This document shows, one piece after another, positions 48,463 to 59,198 of a stretch of DNA of 64,000 nucleotides. A program made the translations under genes and the position numbers. Positions within the stretch are counted from its first letter, which is position 1; the number at the start of each line of letters is the position of its first letter. Source of the DNA: Castor canadensis (taxonomy: Eukaryota > Chordata > Mammalia > Rodentia > Castoridae); assembly GCF_047511655.1 (NCBI RefSeq), contig NC_133398.1, positions 45,017,638-45,081,637 of the forward strand, in the 5' to 3' direction. Under the pieces are notes generated by a model that saw only the letters and a program-made list of their open reading frames with translations, had not been told where the DNA came from and searched no databases.

Positions 48463-49421
48463 AGGAAGGAAGGAAGGAAGATTGGTTTAATATCTTATAG
48501 TTTTGGGGGGTTAGGAATCTGAGCATGGTTTCAGGATTTCTCACAAGGCTACAAGCAATGTATTTTCCAAGGGAAGGATTTATATCTAGGCTTATGTGGT
48601 TATTGGTAGGATTCAGTTCCTTAAGAGCTATTGGGTCTCAGTTGCTTGTTAGCAGGCCAATTTTCATATCTTGCCACACAGACCTCTTAAAATCTTAGGT
48701 CAGCAAAGGAGATAGCATGCTAGCAAGATGGAAGTTAGAATCATATGTAATACAACCGTGAGAGTGACATCCCATCACCTCTGCTATGTTCTAGTGGTTT
48801 GAATCAAGTCCCATGTCCCATTCACACTTTAAGGGGGAAAATTACACAAAGGAATGATAGCAGAAGAGGATCATTGGGGACCATTCTGGAGTGCTTGTTT
48901 AAGAGTCAGTGGATGACTGGAGGGCTATGAGTCACTAAGAAGCAGCCCAGGTGATCAACCCAGCATTCCAGTGAGTTTTAGGATGGTACTGATTTCCATT
49001 ATTCTGGTCACAAGCTGGAGTTCAATGTTCTAACTTAGGACAAAAAAAAATAGCTGAGAATCCAGAGGACACTATAAATTTGTGACAGTCCCACAAAGAA
49101 AGAAAAGAGATCACATTTTGTTCAAAAGAGCTTCCTTGTGTTTTACTCAAAAATTTTTGTTCTTTGAAAATTAACAGTTCTCTGTGATATGGTAACTTTT
49201 AATTATTTGAGTTGGTTAAAGAAAAGCTCAGTTCCCTGGCCACTTTAATGGATCAGAATTCATTGCTCCTGGTTTTACAAAATTACAATGATGTAACTAA
49301 TCATTTACTTTATTTTATATAGTATGTGAACCTATTGTCCATATTTAAGAAAAATAACAGCCAAATTAATACTTAAAGCAAGGTTTTGTAGCTTTTATTC
49401 ATGGGCTATAACAACTAATTT

Positions 49422-49820
49422 TTTTGGGGGGGGATTATCTGTTCTTTTTTTTTAAAATTTTATTATTCATATGTGCATACAAGGCTTGGGTCATTTCTCC
49501 ACCCTGCCCCCACCCCCTCCCTTACCACCCACTCCGCCCCCTCCCTCTCTCCCCCACCCCCTCAATACCCAGCAGAAACTATTTTGCCCTTATTTCTAAT
49601 TTTGTTGTAGAGAGAGTATAAGCCATAATAGGAAGGAACAAGGGTTTTTGCTGGTTGAGATAAGGATAGCTATACAGGGCATTGACTCACATTGATTTCC
49701 TGTGCGTATGTGTTACCTTCTAGGTTAATTCTTTTTGATCTCACCTTTTCTCTAGTTCCTGGTCCCCTTTTCCTATTGGCCTCAGTTGCTTTTAAGGTGT
49801 CTGCTTTAGTTTCTCTGCGT
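49422..49820 (-). mobile_element. Young 5'-truncated LINE-1, antisense, with 14-bp target duplication
   Basis: ATAACAACTAATTT is present exactly at 49408-49421 and 49821-49834. The insert holds only the L1 3' end: 'tattcatatgtgcatacaag', a C-rich tract, 'agcagaaactattttgccct', up to 'ttagtttctctgcgt'. Left of its T-run is an extra segment (TTTTTGGGGGGGGATTATCT) not seen in the other copies, which may be untemplated or transduced sequence. The frame 49424-49621 is L1 3' UTR read backwards. Confidence 0.94.
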
Positions 49821-50179
49821 ATAACAACTAATTTATACCTTAGAATTTATCTGCATTTAACAGATTCTCTCAAAGATTAGGATGACTCAATTACCATTTT
49901 TTGGAAATATGTTATGGACCACTTTATAATATTGTCTTATTTCTTTATGTTTGTATGTCTTCAGTTTCATTTTCTATTCTACTTATATTGATCTACATAG
50001 TAGAATACGGTATGTTCTGCCTCTTTAAAAATGGATTTGTGAAAACTTTACCACTTTTAATCCTTGTTATGCATGAAGAAATGTTATAGAGAGAGAAATC
50101 TATAAAATTCATGAAGTAAATTCAATAAATAAATGTAACCCAATAAAGGACTACTTGTTGTGAAATTAAATTTTCCCAT

Positions 50180-50275
50180 TTTCCAGATGAACAAATTCAG
50201 GGTCAGTGAAGAGACGATTTGTCCATAATCACACAGGTAGGATAATTGAGCTAAGACCCAAATCAATATATGCCC
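50180..50275 (-). repeat. MIR SINE fossil, antisense (partial)
   Basis: 'ttttccagatgaacaaattc' then 'gtccataatcacacaggtag' and 'gagctaagacccaaatcaat' form a short antisense MIR core. Confidence 0.5.
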
Positions 50276-50565
50276 TCTTTCTTTAGGCCCATGGTTATTT
50301 GGGGAAAGATGCAGAAATAGAAAAGGGGCTTATAATCCAGGTGTGGTCAATAAATATGAAATTCTGCAGGAAATTAAATCATAGGTTAGAAAATGTATCT
50401 AATGACATTCTCAGTATTAGCAATCATTCTTAAAGACATAAAACATGGTTTAATAGAAAGTAAACATATACTTTTTTAAAAGTTTCTACTATATTGAGTA
50501 ATCAACTATCTACATTTATGAAAGGGCTAATTATAGTTGAAAATTATAACTTCCAAATCCCAAAA

Positions 50566-51010
50566 GGATGTCTCTTGCTAGCTGCTATAACAAAGTGCCG
50601 AGAACTGAGTATCCTAACCAACAAAAAATCATTCTCTCATAGTTTTAGAGGATTGAAGCCTAGCTCAAGTATTCAGGATTGGTTTTGTCTGAAGGCTATC
50701 AGGGAGGATCCATTCCATGCCTGTCTCATAACTCCTGGTGGCTTGCTGGCAATCTTTTTGGCACTGTTTGACTTCTGCAACAATGGTCTCTGCTTTCATC
50801 TTCACATGGCATTCTCTCTATCCAAATGCCTCCCTGTATAAGAACACCAGTTATATTAATTAAGTGCTCATTGTACTTCAGTATCACTTCATCTTAACTA
50901 ATTATATCTGCAACAATCCCATCTCCAAACTTAGTCACATTTTGAAGAACTGGAGGTTAGGATTTCAACATATGAGTTTTATGGCGGATACAATTTAACC
51001 CATGACATAT
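50566..51010 (-). mobile_element. MLT1-type MaLR LTR, antisense
   Basis: The antisense MLT1 order is clear: 'gctgctataacaaagtgccg', 'ttctctcatagttttagagg', 'ttcatcttcacatggcattc', 'acttcatcttaactaattat', 'caacaatcccatctccaaac' and 'ggttaggatttcaacatatg'. It sits about 1.2 kb upstream of the first EQTN exon, pointing away from it. Confidence 0.75.
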
Positions 51011-52182
51011 ATAGACACATTCTAGAAAGAGTACTGATCATGGGACAGAGGAAAATTAGTATCAACTTTTAAACAAGTTCAGTTTTGTTAAATCTGATGT
51101 TTAGTGCTTACTGTATTAAATCAAATACACTCACTCACTTATCAAGCACCTGCTTGCTGTGTGCCATGTACTGTGCAGATCTGGAACAAACAGTAGTAAA
51201 CGTTTCTCCAGCTGTCTCTGTCCCCTATGTACCACCAGGTATAACTGGTAACTCCACCAGATGCCACCCCTCTCCTTAGAAATATCTACCAAGTTTCAGC
51301 ATGGCTGAGCTACATCACGCTGTGTAGTGTTTTGCAGCAACATAGGGCATGCTTGTGTCAGGCTTTCTCTCCTTTTCTATGTTGTACACTGGTAGAGAGA
51401 TGCCAGAGGACTGACAGCTCTTTGCAGTGTTCTTTTTCACCTCCCAGATTTCATATGAGGATATGCTCAAGCATCTAAAAACAAAAGCAGTGCTACACGC
51501 AGGACCAGATCTCTTTGGTTGACTAGGGCTTCAGTCCTGAGCCTTGCTCACCTGACCATCTCTGTCTTTCAACAAGTCCTCTATGCTTCCCTTAGACTCT
51601 GCTCAGGCCACTGCCCATGTACCCAAGCATGTTCAGTAGAGGACACAGGTGGAGCTTAATTTATGAGCTTTGTTTTCACTGAAAAAGCATTTTATGCCCT
51701 TAGAATGTCATGCTGCTTTTTCTTGATGTTTGCGTCATTTTGGTTATGAATGTCCTCTAATGTTAAGAGGCTATCAAACAATCATTAAAGTTGAGAGAAA
51801 GGAAGTTAGGTGATCCTTTAATATCATGAAGGGTAACATTGTCCATTGGTTTCTTGTCTTATTCTTTACTTACTATACAAACAACCCATGGATATTATCT
51901 ACACCTACCTCCTCTTCTAGCCAAATATTACATCATTTACTTAATCTGCATAAGAAGCAATACATGGGTTTTATCAGTAAAAGTATACTAAGCAAAACAA
52001 ATATTTTATATTTTATAAAGAATATAGGTTATAAAATATGAAATAATGAGTTTTAGAAAACTTTCTCTAAAGAATTGTAGTTAAATAGTCCATGAACCAG
52101 AATTAGCAGAGCATTTGGGTTGAATCTTGATTTCTCTGACCAGTTTTTAACAGATATGCTTATTGCAGTGATTCAAAAGAAC

Positions 52183-52261
52183 ATGAATATTATAATTTTT
52201 AAAAGGTTTGTTCTCATTTTACTATCAACAATATTAATGATTCTTTACAGCCCAGAAACAA
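52183..52261 (+). CDS. EQTN: EQTN first coding exon (signal peptide)
   Basis: Equatorin is a sperm acrosomal membrane protein implicated in acrosome reaction and sperm-egg interaction. This exon encodes 26 residues beginning MNIIIFKRF, then a hydrophobic stretch VLILLSTILMIL that fits a signal peptide, and ends ACA-A|GTAAGT with one base carried to the next exon. I chose 52183 because the N-terminus resembles the human MNF... start and has A at -3. An in-frame upstream ATG at 52156 (G at -3) would add nine residues before the hydrophobic segment. The frame is closed further upstream by TGA at 52093. The exon was found from splice phase and context. The signal peptide is seen; its role is inferred from the family. 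Confidence 0.75.
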
Positions 52262-52823
52262 GTAAGTAACATTGTTTCATGAAAAGATATTTCTTCACTT
52301 TCAAAAAAATCTGAACGTAGTTTATTAAAAAACCTAAAAACCATCCTAGTACCAAAGATGAAATAGTCTTGGGACAGAGTCACAAAGCTCTGGGGAACTC
52401 TCCAGGGTTCTGCTCCCCCTGGACAGCGATGTCATAATGTCCTACTTACACTTAGAACCTGCTGAGCCACAGGAAGGAAACCCCAAGAGAACTTAGATTA
52501 CTGGATAAATCACACTAATTTCAAATGAATTTTATGTTGCTTATTTTTATATCTGGGATATTCCTCCCAGAGATTAGGAATTTTAAGTCTAACATGGAAG
52601 GTGAGTGAACATTTAAAATTTCATAGAAACAGTAGATAAGAAGGATGACCCTTAATCATGGAAAACTGGTTTGTAGCAATTTTCTACAGGGTGATAGAAA
52701 GTTTGTTGGAGATGTGGTATAATTAGAGTTTACATCTCTGTCTCAAATTGTGAAAAACTGAAGTGAGAAAAAGCAGTAAAGAAAATAAAATTTCTGATCC
52801 ACCATGTGTCATGGTTTTTTCAG
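52262..52823 (+). other. EQTN: EQTN intron 1
   Basis: Donor GTAAGTAACA and acceptor GGTTTTTTCAG bound it; phase 1. I see no repeat or other feature inside. Confidence 0.75.
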
Positions 52824-53018
52824 ACTTCCCTGATATGACGTCTTTAGATGAAGATCAGTATTATAAAGAAGAAGATGAACACACAGCTACCCATCCTACT
52901 ACACATGAGGAAGAAAAGAATATGGATAGTTCAGATATACATAAAGAAGGAGAAAACTATATAGAAAATACTCCTGCTAACGAGAAAACCGGCAATTATT
53001 ATAAAGATATAAAACAAT
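52824..53018 (+). CDS. EQTN: EQTN exon 2 (acidic N-terminal ectodomain)
   Basis: This 195-nt exon completes Asn27 and encodes residues 28-91, from FPDMTSLDED to NYYKDIKQ, plus one base of Tyr92. The end, PANEKTGNYYKDIKQ, is the segment that identifies equatorin; human has nearly the same string there. The first two-thirds are very acidic and rich in Asp, Glu, Tyr, Thr and His, and look longer than in human, in keeping with fast evolution of the ectodomain. Acceptor TTTTCAG, donor AAT|GTAAGT. Both introns are phase 1. The domain faces the acrosome lumen and then the outside after exocytosis, by family knowledge. Confidence 0.95.
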
Positions 53019-53334
53019 GTAAGTTTTTAAAGTTAATAACAATATGTAAGAAGCTGACACAGCAAGCTAAATGTACTAGTTGGTTTGATTTATCTTAATT
53101 CTCCTTTATAGACTCCCACAATCATTTTATTTCCTACTTTTTACATTCTAATTTACCTTTAAATTGTGTAGGATGAAATCCTTATTTCCTACAATTTTTT
53201 TCACAAGATGTTATGAAGTTTAACAAGGTTTTCTTGGTAATTATTTCTAACTACCATGGTTGATGATGGCTTTGTGAGTATTTATTTACACTAGTTAAAT
53301 TGGCCTTAATTTGATGGTGAGTTAACCAAAATTT

Positions 53335-53757
53335 CTTAAGGCTGCTGAGATAACGTACCACAAACCAGATGGCTTGAAACAACAGCAGTCTAGTCCCTTA
53401 CCATTCTAGAGGCTGAAAGTCCAAAATCAAAAGTTTTAGCCGGTCACATAAATGTTCTCTCCAAAACCACTAGGGGAGGATCTTTCCTTGCCTCTTCCAG
53501 CTCCTGGCTTGTGGCATCATCACTTTGTTTCAATTTCTGCCTCACCCTCTTCACGTGGCATTTTCCTGGTTTTGTGTCCAGATTGGTTGTAAGGACATTA
53601 GTCATATCCAATTAAGAGCACACCCTACTACTCACTTCATCTTAATTACATCTTCAGCAACCCTATTTCCAGATAAGGTCACATTCTGACGTACTGGGAG
53701 TAAAGATTTCAATGTTAGATTTGTGTGTGTGATAGACGTAATTCAACCTATAAAAAC
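53335..53757 (-). mobile_element. MLT1-type MaLR LTR, antisense
   Basis: 'gctgctgagataacgtacca', 'gatggcttgaaacaacagca', 'ctagaggctgaaagtccaaa', 'cttcacgtggcattttcctg', 'cttcatcttaattacatctt', 'caaccctatttccagataag' and 'gacgtaattcaacctataaa' give a nearly complete antisense MLT1 LTR. Confidence 0.75.
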
Positions 53758-53904
53758 GTGTCTTCTAGGTAACTGGAAGGTTCATTAAAATTTAGTTTGT
53801 AACTCATTATTTCTCATATGGACTTTCTTTCCATGTTCTTCCTCACAAGGTGTGCTAGTCTGAAAAGCGAAAAGTTCATAAGAAACTTTCACTAAAAAAT
53901 AAAA

Positions 53905-53985
53905 ATTACAGGAAAATAGCTCTATGGTAGAGTGCTTGCCTAGCATGCACAAATCCCCGGGTTTGATCCCCAGCACCACCAAAAG
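53905..53985 (+). repeat. ID SINE (tRNA-derived)
   Basis: 'gctctatggtagagtgcttg', 'cctagcatgcacaaatcccc' and 'gggtttgatccccagcacca' give a tRNA-like ID body with a recognisable B box. The 5' A-box start is damaged. Confidence 0.75.
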
Positions 53986-54459
53986 AAAGATCAAATTTAG
54001 CTATTCTGGGATCATTATTAACATTAATTAAATAAAGAAATAGAAAAACAACAAAGATATATGTATATACTCAAATGTTTTGAAAGCTATAATGCATAAG
54101 TTATACCTCTGGTTTTCTTTGAATCATCATCTCTCTGTTTTAGGAGAAAAAACATCCCCGATGCTCAGAAGGGTTTAATATTTAACAGGAAGGCAGAGGC
54201 AGGAGTGGTGTCTAACTGACCACTGGATGCCTCTACAGTGTACAAAATGATGACATAAAAATCATGTCAGTTTCAGGATGTACCTCTATTTTGAATTAAA
54301 TGAGATCAATAAATCAAGTAGCCAGCAATTATTCTGTTTAAAAACTCTCTTAAGTTTTACATATAATACACACACATGTATATATAATAAATACACATAA
54401 TGTACAGAGATCATATTAGGGCTTGATTTTCTAATTAAAAAATTCTAGAGCTGTTTTCA

Positions 54460-54990
54460 CATTTACTTTATTATTTTCAATGGCTGCATAGTATTCCATA
54501 AAATGAAGTTAATTCATTTATGTATTATCTTGTTAGAGAACACTTATATTATGGGCAATTTTTCTGTACATTTTTCTCATGTACACAATTGGGTGTATCT
54601 CTCTCTGTCTAGATGCTAAGTACTGACATTGTTGAATAAAGGAGAAATCTTTTGAATATTAATACCACCAAATTGTCCTCCAAAACCTATTCACCAATTT
54701 ATATCCCTCCAAGAATGCTTCATGTCCTCGCCCACAATGACTATCAACAATCATAATATTTTATGATTGTGATAAGTGAGAAACATATTTTCTTGCCTTT
54801 TTATTTGCATTATAATTGGTTGTGAAGTTGAGTGGTTTCCTTTGTACTTATTAGTTGTTTTTATTTCTACTTCTGTCACTTCCTGTTCATATTCTTTCCC
54901 ATTTTCCTGTTGAACCACCTTTTCATTTAATTGCAAAATCTTTGAATATATGTTATATTAATATTTTTCTGTAGTAATAGAATTAAGAAT
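54460..54990 (-). mobile_element. Old LINE-1 fragment, antisense
   Basis: 'ttcaatggctgcatagtatt', 'ccaccaaattgtcctccaaa', 'ttatatccctccaagaatgc' and 'tcatgtcctcgcccacaatg' are classic antisense L1 3' UTR/ORF2-end strings. The right part is 'atctttgaatatatgttata'. Confidence 0.7.
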
Positions 54991-56160
54991 ATTCTTCCAG
55001 GGTGTTGCTTATCTTTAAATCTGTGTACCTTCATTCACAGGGGAAATTTCAAGTTTCATAAAATCAATTCTGTTGACTAACTCCTTCATGATTTCTGCGT
55101 TTTGTGTCTTGCATACACAGGGGCTTATCCAATCCAGAATATTAAAGCACTTTCCTAATTTTTTATAATATTTTCCTATTTTTGTTTTAAATTCTTAGGT
55201 CTTAAATGTTATTTTTTTATGTATAGCACAAAGTCAGTATAAAAGATACGTTTCCAAGAAGATAGCCAGTTGCTTAACACTGATTCTTATATGATACACT
55301 TAATATAATCTAAATTCTCATATGAAACTGGGTCAGTTGTTACACTCTTTATTGTTCTTTTTTGATATATCTGTCCCTACAAAAATACCACTCTATTTTA
55401 ATTTTTATATTTTCTTAACTCACAACATGGATATTGGGCTGTGATTTCCTTTTATTTTTCCATAGGGCTACCTCAGGAATTCCTCAAAAATGATAATACA
55501 CTAATAGCACCATATTTGTGTTTGTGTGTATGCATAGAGAAAATGAATGCATATGTAAATATTAAGTGCATATTCATGTGTATATAAAATTTCTGTCATT
55601 CCTTAAGATTTTAGAGTGAAGAGACAGATGTGTATGTAAGTTCAGTCTGACATCTTGGCCCAATTTATTTGACTCCTTGGGTGGGTGAATATGTTCATTA
55701 GCTTTGAATGTGGCCAACCCCTCAGATGACTCTTAAGAGTCATTATGTGTATACATAAATGTGAGTACATGTGGGAGACCTCCATTGTCATTGAGTTATA
55801 TGGTTTTTAAGTTGAAGTGTTCTATAGTCTAACAGTGCTTATCACTTGGTTTTTTTGATAATGTCAATACAAACACAATAATATTGCACATCTGCAAATC
55901 TATTTTGGCATTTTATACACTTGGATATTTTTTCATGATTTCCTCAATAATTGCTTTTCAGACTCATTTACTATAAGGATACTAATTAAGGCTGTTTTCT
56001 CCTCATGAATCTTCTGTTTGACCCTTGCCCTCTTTCTTATTTTGAAAATGAAAGACTCAACCGGTTTTTATAATTCTTTTGTTTTTAGTCAGTGGATATA
56101 TATATGTATGTATGTATATATTAAAAATCATATGAGGAAAGTGTAATGGACAAGAATTGA

Positions 56161-56316
<156 letters not shown>

Positions 56317-56821
56317 TGAAAGTCCTTAAGGCCAAATTTAAAACGTTAGGAGGGAGTGGTGTATAGGAAAGAGTTAGTTTCTAAACAAGCCTGAAATTTC
56401 CCTCTAGATTCTACGATTCTGGACCCAGCTGATGAGGTTTTGTTCTCGTACTTCCTTCCACACTATACCCTTAAGGCTCCATGTCCTTCTCACTATTAAT
56501 TTCACAAAGCAGGGTTGTCCTTACATTTCTAAGCCTCTTATTTTTTTGGTTTGCACAGAAAGAAAATTTAAATAACTAAATTGAGGATTCTAGGAAATTT
56601 TTCATCTTTCTTAAACCTGAATTTTTGTGCCTTAAACAGGAAAGCAAGAATGTTTTTGGCTATGGTAATATCAATATTGGGACAAGCCAAATCGTCAATG
56701 CTTAATTATTAATAAAGTTACTTGGCAATAATTGAGTATTTGGAGCCATTACAAACCTTGAAACAGTTTATATTTCTAGGGCAAACTAGTGAGATAATCC
56801 CTCATGGGAATCTTATTATAT

Positions 56822-57765
56822 AAAGCAAACAACATCTTGAGTTGTATGGGACAAGGAACAGACAGCTAGATCTTAGGCAGATCGGGGACCTCAGATTCCC
56901 TTAACAATAGGGGCTACTGAGAACCCAGGAAGAGATTCTACTACCCTAACATCTATTCCCACAATTCAAGCTCTTAGAGGATTGTCAAAGAAAGTCAGAC
57001 TGGGATAAGACATTCTTGCCATTGCTAACAGAGGCTCTGACAGAGGAGACCTGGGACATCCTAGAGCAGCAAGGCCCCAAGGAAATAGGAAAAGTCCAGG
57101 ATAATTTTAACTAATGATCATTTGCTTAAGCACAGTCCCTAGAGTGGGAAGGTTGTATAGTGGATTTTAAGGATTATTTACCTTTTTTTGGTTTTTTGAG
57201 TCCTGCCTGAATCAATATCACCTCCAGTAATGGATGGAAAGAAATTTCTGTCATTTCTTGTCAGCAGGATGCCTTTAATGGCTTTGAGGGTCATTCTGCC
57301 TCCCTATCAACTCCTCTTATAATAGGAATGGTAGTCCATATAGAACATACTGACTCCTGTATTCAGGAGTTAACTAGTATAGACAGCTACATGAGGGAGA
57401 AATGGTCCTACAGTCACAATTTTTCCCAATATTCTCTAGTGACATACCACCCAGATGGACATATTAAAGACTGAGACATACACTAAATTATTCCCACAGT
57501 TCTGATAACCAAAACTCTGTTTTCAGTCTGCCTCCCTCTTTCATATCATTGCACTCACCAACAACCAAGCTGCTCCACATTGCAAGTATCATTTCAAAGT
57601 CTGTGCAGGGAATCTGCAGAAGTCAGTGATCTCAGTCAATGGGTCACCTTATCTCTAAATGAAGCCCATCACTTTTCTTCTCTTCCACAAATCATAGACA
57701 TATTAATTCCACTTCACCAACCCATAATCACAAAAATTTTACTCACCAATGCTTCTTCATTGTAG
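56822..57765 (+). pseudogene. Decayed single-frame protein-like tract, origin unknown
   Basis: One frame, anchored at 56971, 57325 and 57580, stays mostly open for about 314 codons with roughly nine internal stops. It yields protein-like runs of 51, 86 and 68 residues. Sample segments are KSDWDKTFLPLLTEALTEET, NGWKEISVISCQQDAFNGFE and DSYMREKWSYSHNFSQYSLV. I recognise no family. It may be a degraded retrocopy or the coding part of an unknown retroelement, or it may be chance, since the stop depletion is modest. No splice signals or Met start support a living gene. Confidence 0.25.
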
Positions 57766-57784
57766 GAAAATGCAAACGTCTTTC

Positions 57785-58315
57785 TCTTTCTCTTCCTGTT
57801 TTTAGTAGTAGTAGTAGTAGTATTTTATTTTTATTGTTGTGCTGGGTGGGGATACATTGTGGCATTTATAAAAGTTTTTACAACATATCAAATATATCAT
57901 AGTTGAATTCACCCCCTCTATCATTCTGCTTTATTCCCTTTTTCCCCCATTCCTGAAGTAATTTCAACAGGTATCATTTTTCCATTTACATACATGTGTA
58001 CACAGTATTTGCATTATATTCACCCTCCTACACCCTTTCTCCAATTCCTCCCCCTCCCACTGGTACCAAGCCCCCCAAGGCAGGACCTGTTCTGCCCTCC
58101 TGTTCTCCAATTTTGTAAAAGAAAGAAAAACAATGATATTTTTATTTGTTTAAGATAGCAACACAGGGAGTTTCCTTATGACATTTCCATATATATATGC
58201 ATTATAACTCAAATTGGTTCATCTCTTCTATTTTTCTTCTTTCTACCCTAGTTTCTCTTTCATTTCTCTCTCCTGTCTTTGTTCCATTTTTAGCTTAAAA
58301 TATGCCTAATTACAG
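57785..58315 (-). mobile_element. LINE-1 3' UTR fragment, antisense
   Basis: 'ttttattgttgtgctgggtg', 'ggcatttataaaagttttta', 'catcaaatatatcatagttg'-like sequence and 'gttctccaattttgtaaaag' mirror the sense copy ending at 46612. A second T-rich L1 segment continues from 58140. It ends about 40 bp before EQTN exon 4. Confidence 0.75.
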
Positions 58316-58357
58316 TCAATATTTTTATATGCTGATAATACTTATCCCTTTTCCTAG

Positions 58358-58438
58358 ATAAAATTGTCAATGCAACTCCACCTGAAAAACCTGCCGAAGA
58401 AGAAAGAACTACAGAACCCTATCATAAAACAGTGCAAA
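58358..58438 (+). CDS. EQTN: EQTN exon 4
   Basis: This 81-nt exon completes Tyr121 and encodes residues 122-147: KIVNATPPEK, then PAEEERTTEP, then YHKTVQ, plus one base of Lys148. It aligns with the human segment containing NATT...EEETTTSEP (from memory). It carries the sequon NAT (Asn125). The acceptor TTTTCCTAG is good. The donor CAAA|GTATTA is weak for a constitutive exon, so variable inclusion is possible. Length is a multiple of three and both introns are phase 1. Reading through the donor gives eight more codons and then TAA. Confidence 0.88.
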
Positions 58439-59153
58439 GTATTAAAATTACTACACTGTATTAATATCTGGAGCATATCATTATGTGATTTCTAAATTTA
58501 AGTTTCACTACTCTAAGCATTACATAAAGAAATAGCATGCTTAAATAATTTATACTGCTAAAAATTTAAAATTCACTCTAACATCTTTTAAAGCTAAGGG
58601 TCAATTCTCAGATGTACCTGACAATGGATAAGGAACAGAACTTTTCAGAATTTCTATTTTAATAAAATATATCACATTTATATTCATAACATGCATATGT
58701 ATAAATGAACATATATTCACAAATATATAATATATTATATATATTTATAAATTAGATTATCTATAATCTAATTTATAAATATATAAAAAGCATTTACAAA
58801 TATAAATTTATGTTTGCATAAATGTTTATATTTATACAAATATAAATATATTGAGTATATGTTTAATATAATTTATTTTGATAATATTGAAAATTTTCTA
58901 TGTACTAGAAGAATCAATATCTCTAGTTACAATGATTAATGTTTCCTAATATGGAGGGAGGGAGTTGGGAGTAGGAGGTTACAAAATGAAAATCACCATT
59001 TAGTTTCCTGCCAAGAATATCATTCCTTATAAAATATCTGTGAAGTCATAACAACCCTGGATGGCTCTACTCTAAGGTCTTAAATGGCAGGTCTGATTGA
59101 AGACAATGGATTCTTATCTGTCATTCCTGTTGTTGTTTTCTTTTTTTAAACAG
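58439..59153 (+). other. EQTN: EQTN intron 4
   Basis: A short, extremely AT-rich phase-1 intron with a long palindrome at 58738-58785. Its acceptor has a strong T run before AAACAG. Confidence 0.85.
58738..58785. repeat. Near-perfect 48-bp AT-rich palindrome
   Basis: Arms of 22 bp (58738-58759 and 58764-58785) are exact complements around the spacer TCTA. The core is AAATTAGATTA paired with TAATCTAATTT. It lies in an EQTN intron amid TATATA sequence. Confidence 0.95.
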
Positions 59154-59198
59154 AAACAACCCCAAATGTGCCTGCATTTTGGACAATGTTAGCTAAAG
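59154..59198 (+). CDS. EQTN: EQTN exon 5 (45-nt exon)
   Basis: This short exon completes Lys148 and encodes TTPNVPAFWTMLAK (149-162) plus one base of Ala163. The PNVPAFWTMLAK string matches human equatorin as I recall it and is among the most conserved parts of the protein. Acceptor TTTTTTTAAACAG, donor AAAG|GTAAAT. It is far too short to appear as an independent open reading frame. Confidence 0.93.

Larger units (their letters stand above)
48105..48900 (-). mobile_element. Diverged LTR-like repeat, antisense, interrupted by SINEs
   Basis: 'ttatttttctattgctatag', 'aatatagtgacttaaaacaa' and, right of the SINEs, 'atatcttatagttttggggg', 'gaagttagaatcatatgtaa', 'gtgacatcccatcacctctg' and 'gaccattctggag' look like one MaLR/ERVL-style antisense LTR. 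B1 and ID elements (48161-48462) split it. The subfamily is not certain. Confidence 0.45.
34330..52155. other. Intergenic region between MOB3B and EQTN
   Basis: No gene was recognised. Repeats occupy much of 37.6-51.0 kb and are listed separately. The stretches 34.3-37.6 kb, 37.9-39.7 kb, 40.1-41.4 kb and 42.7-43.6 kb appear unique and AT-rich. The longest frames, 35399-35911 (170 codons) and 41351-41878 (175 codons), show no protein family. The second overlaps an L2 fossil. I consider both chance. Confidence 0.75.

Noticed and set aside
50566..51010. MLT1 LTR acting as an EQTN promoter
   Set aside because: It lies about 1.2 kb upstream of the first coding exon but points in the opposite direction and is old. 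No junction evidence is available.
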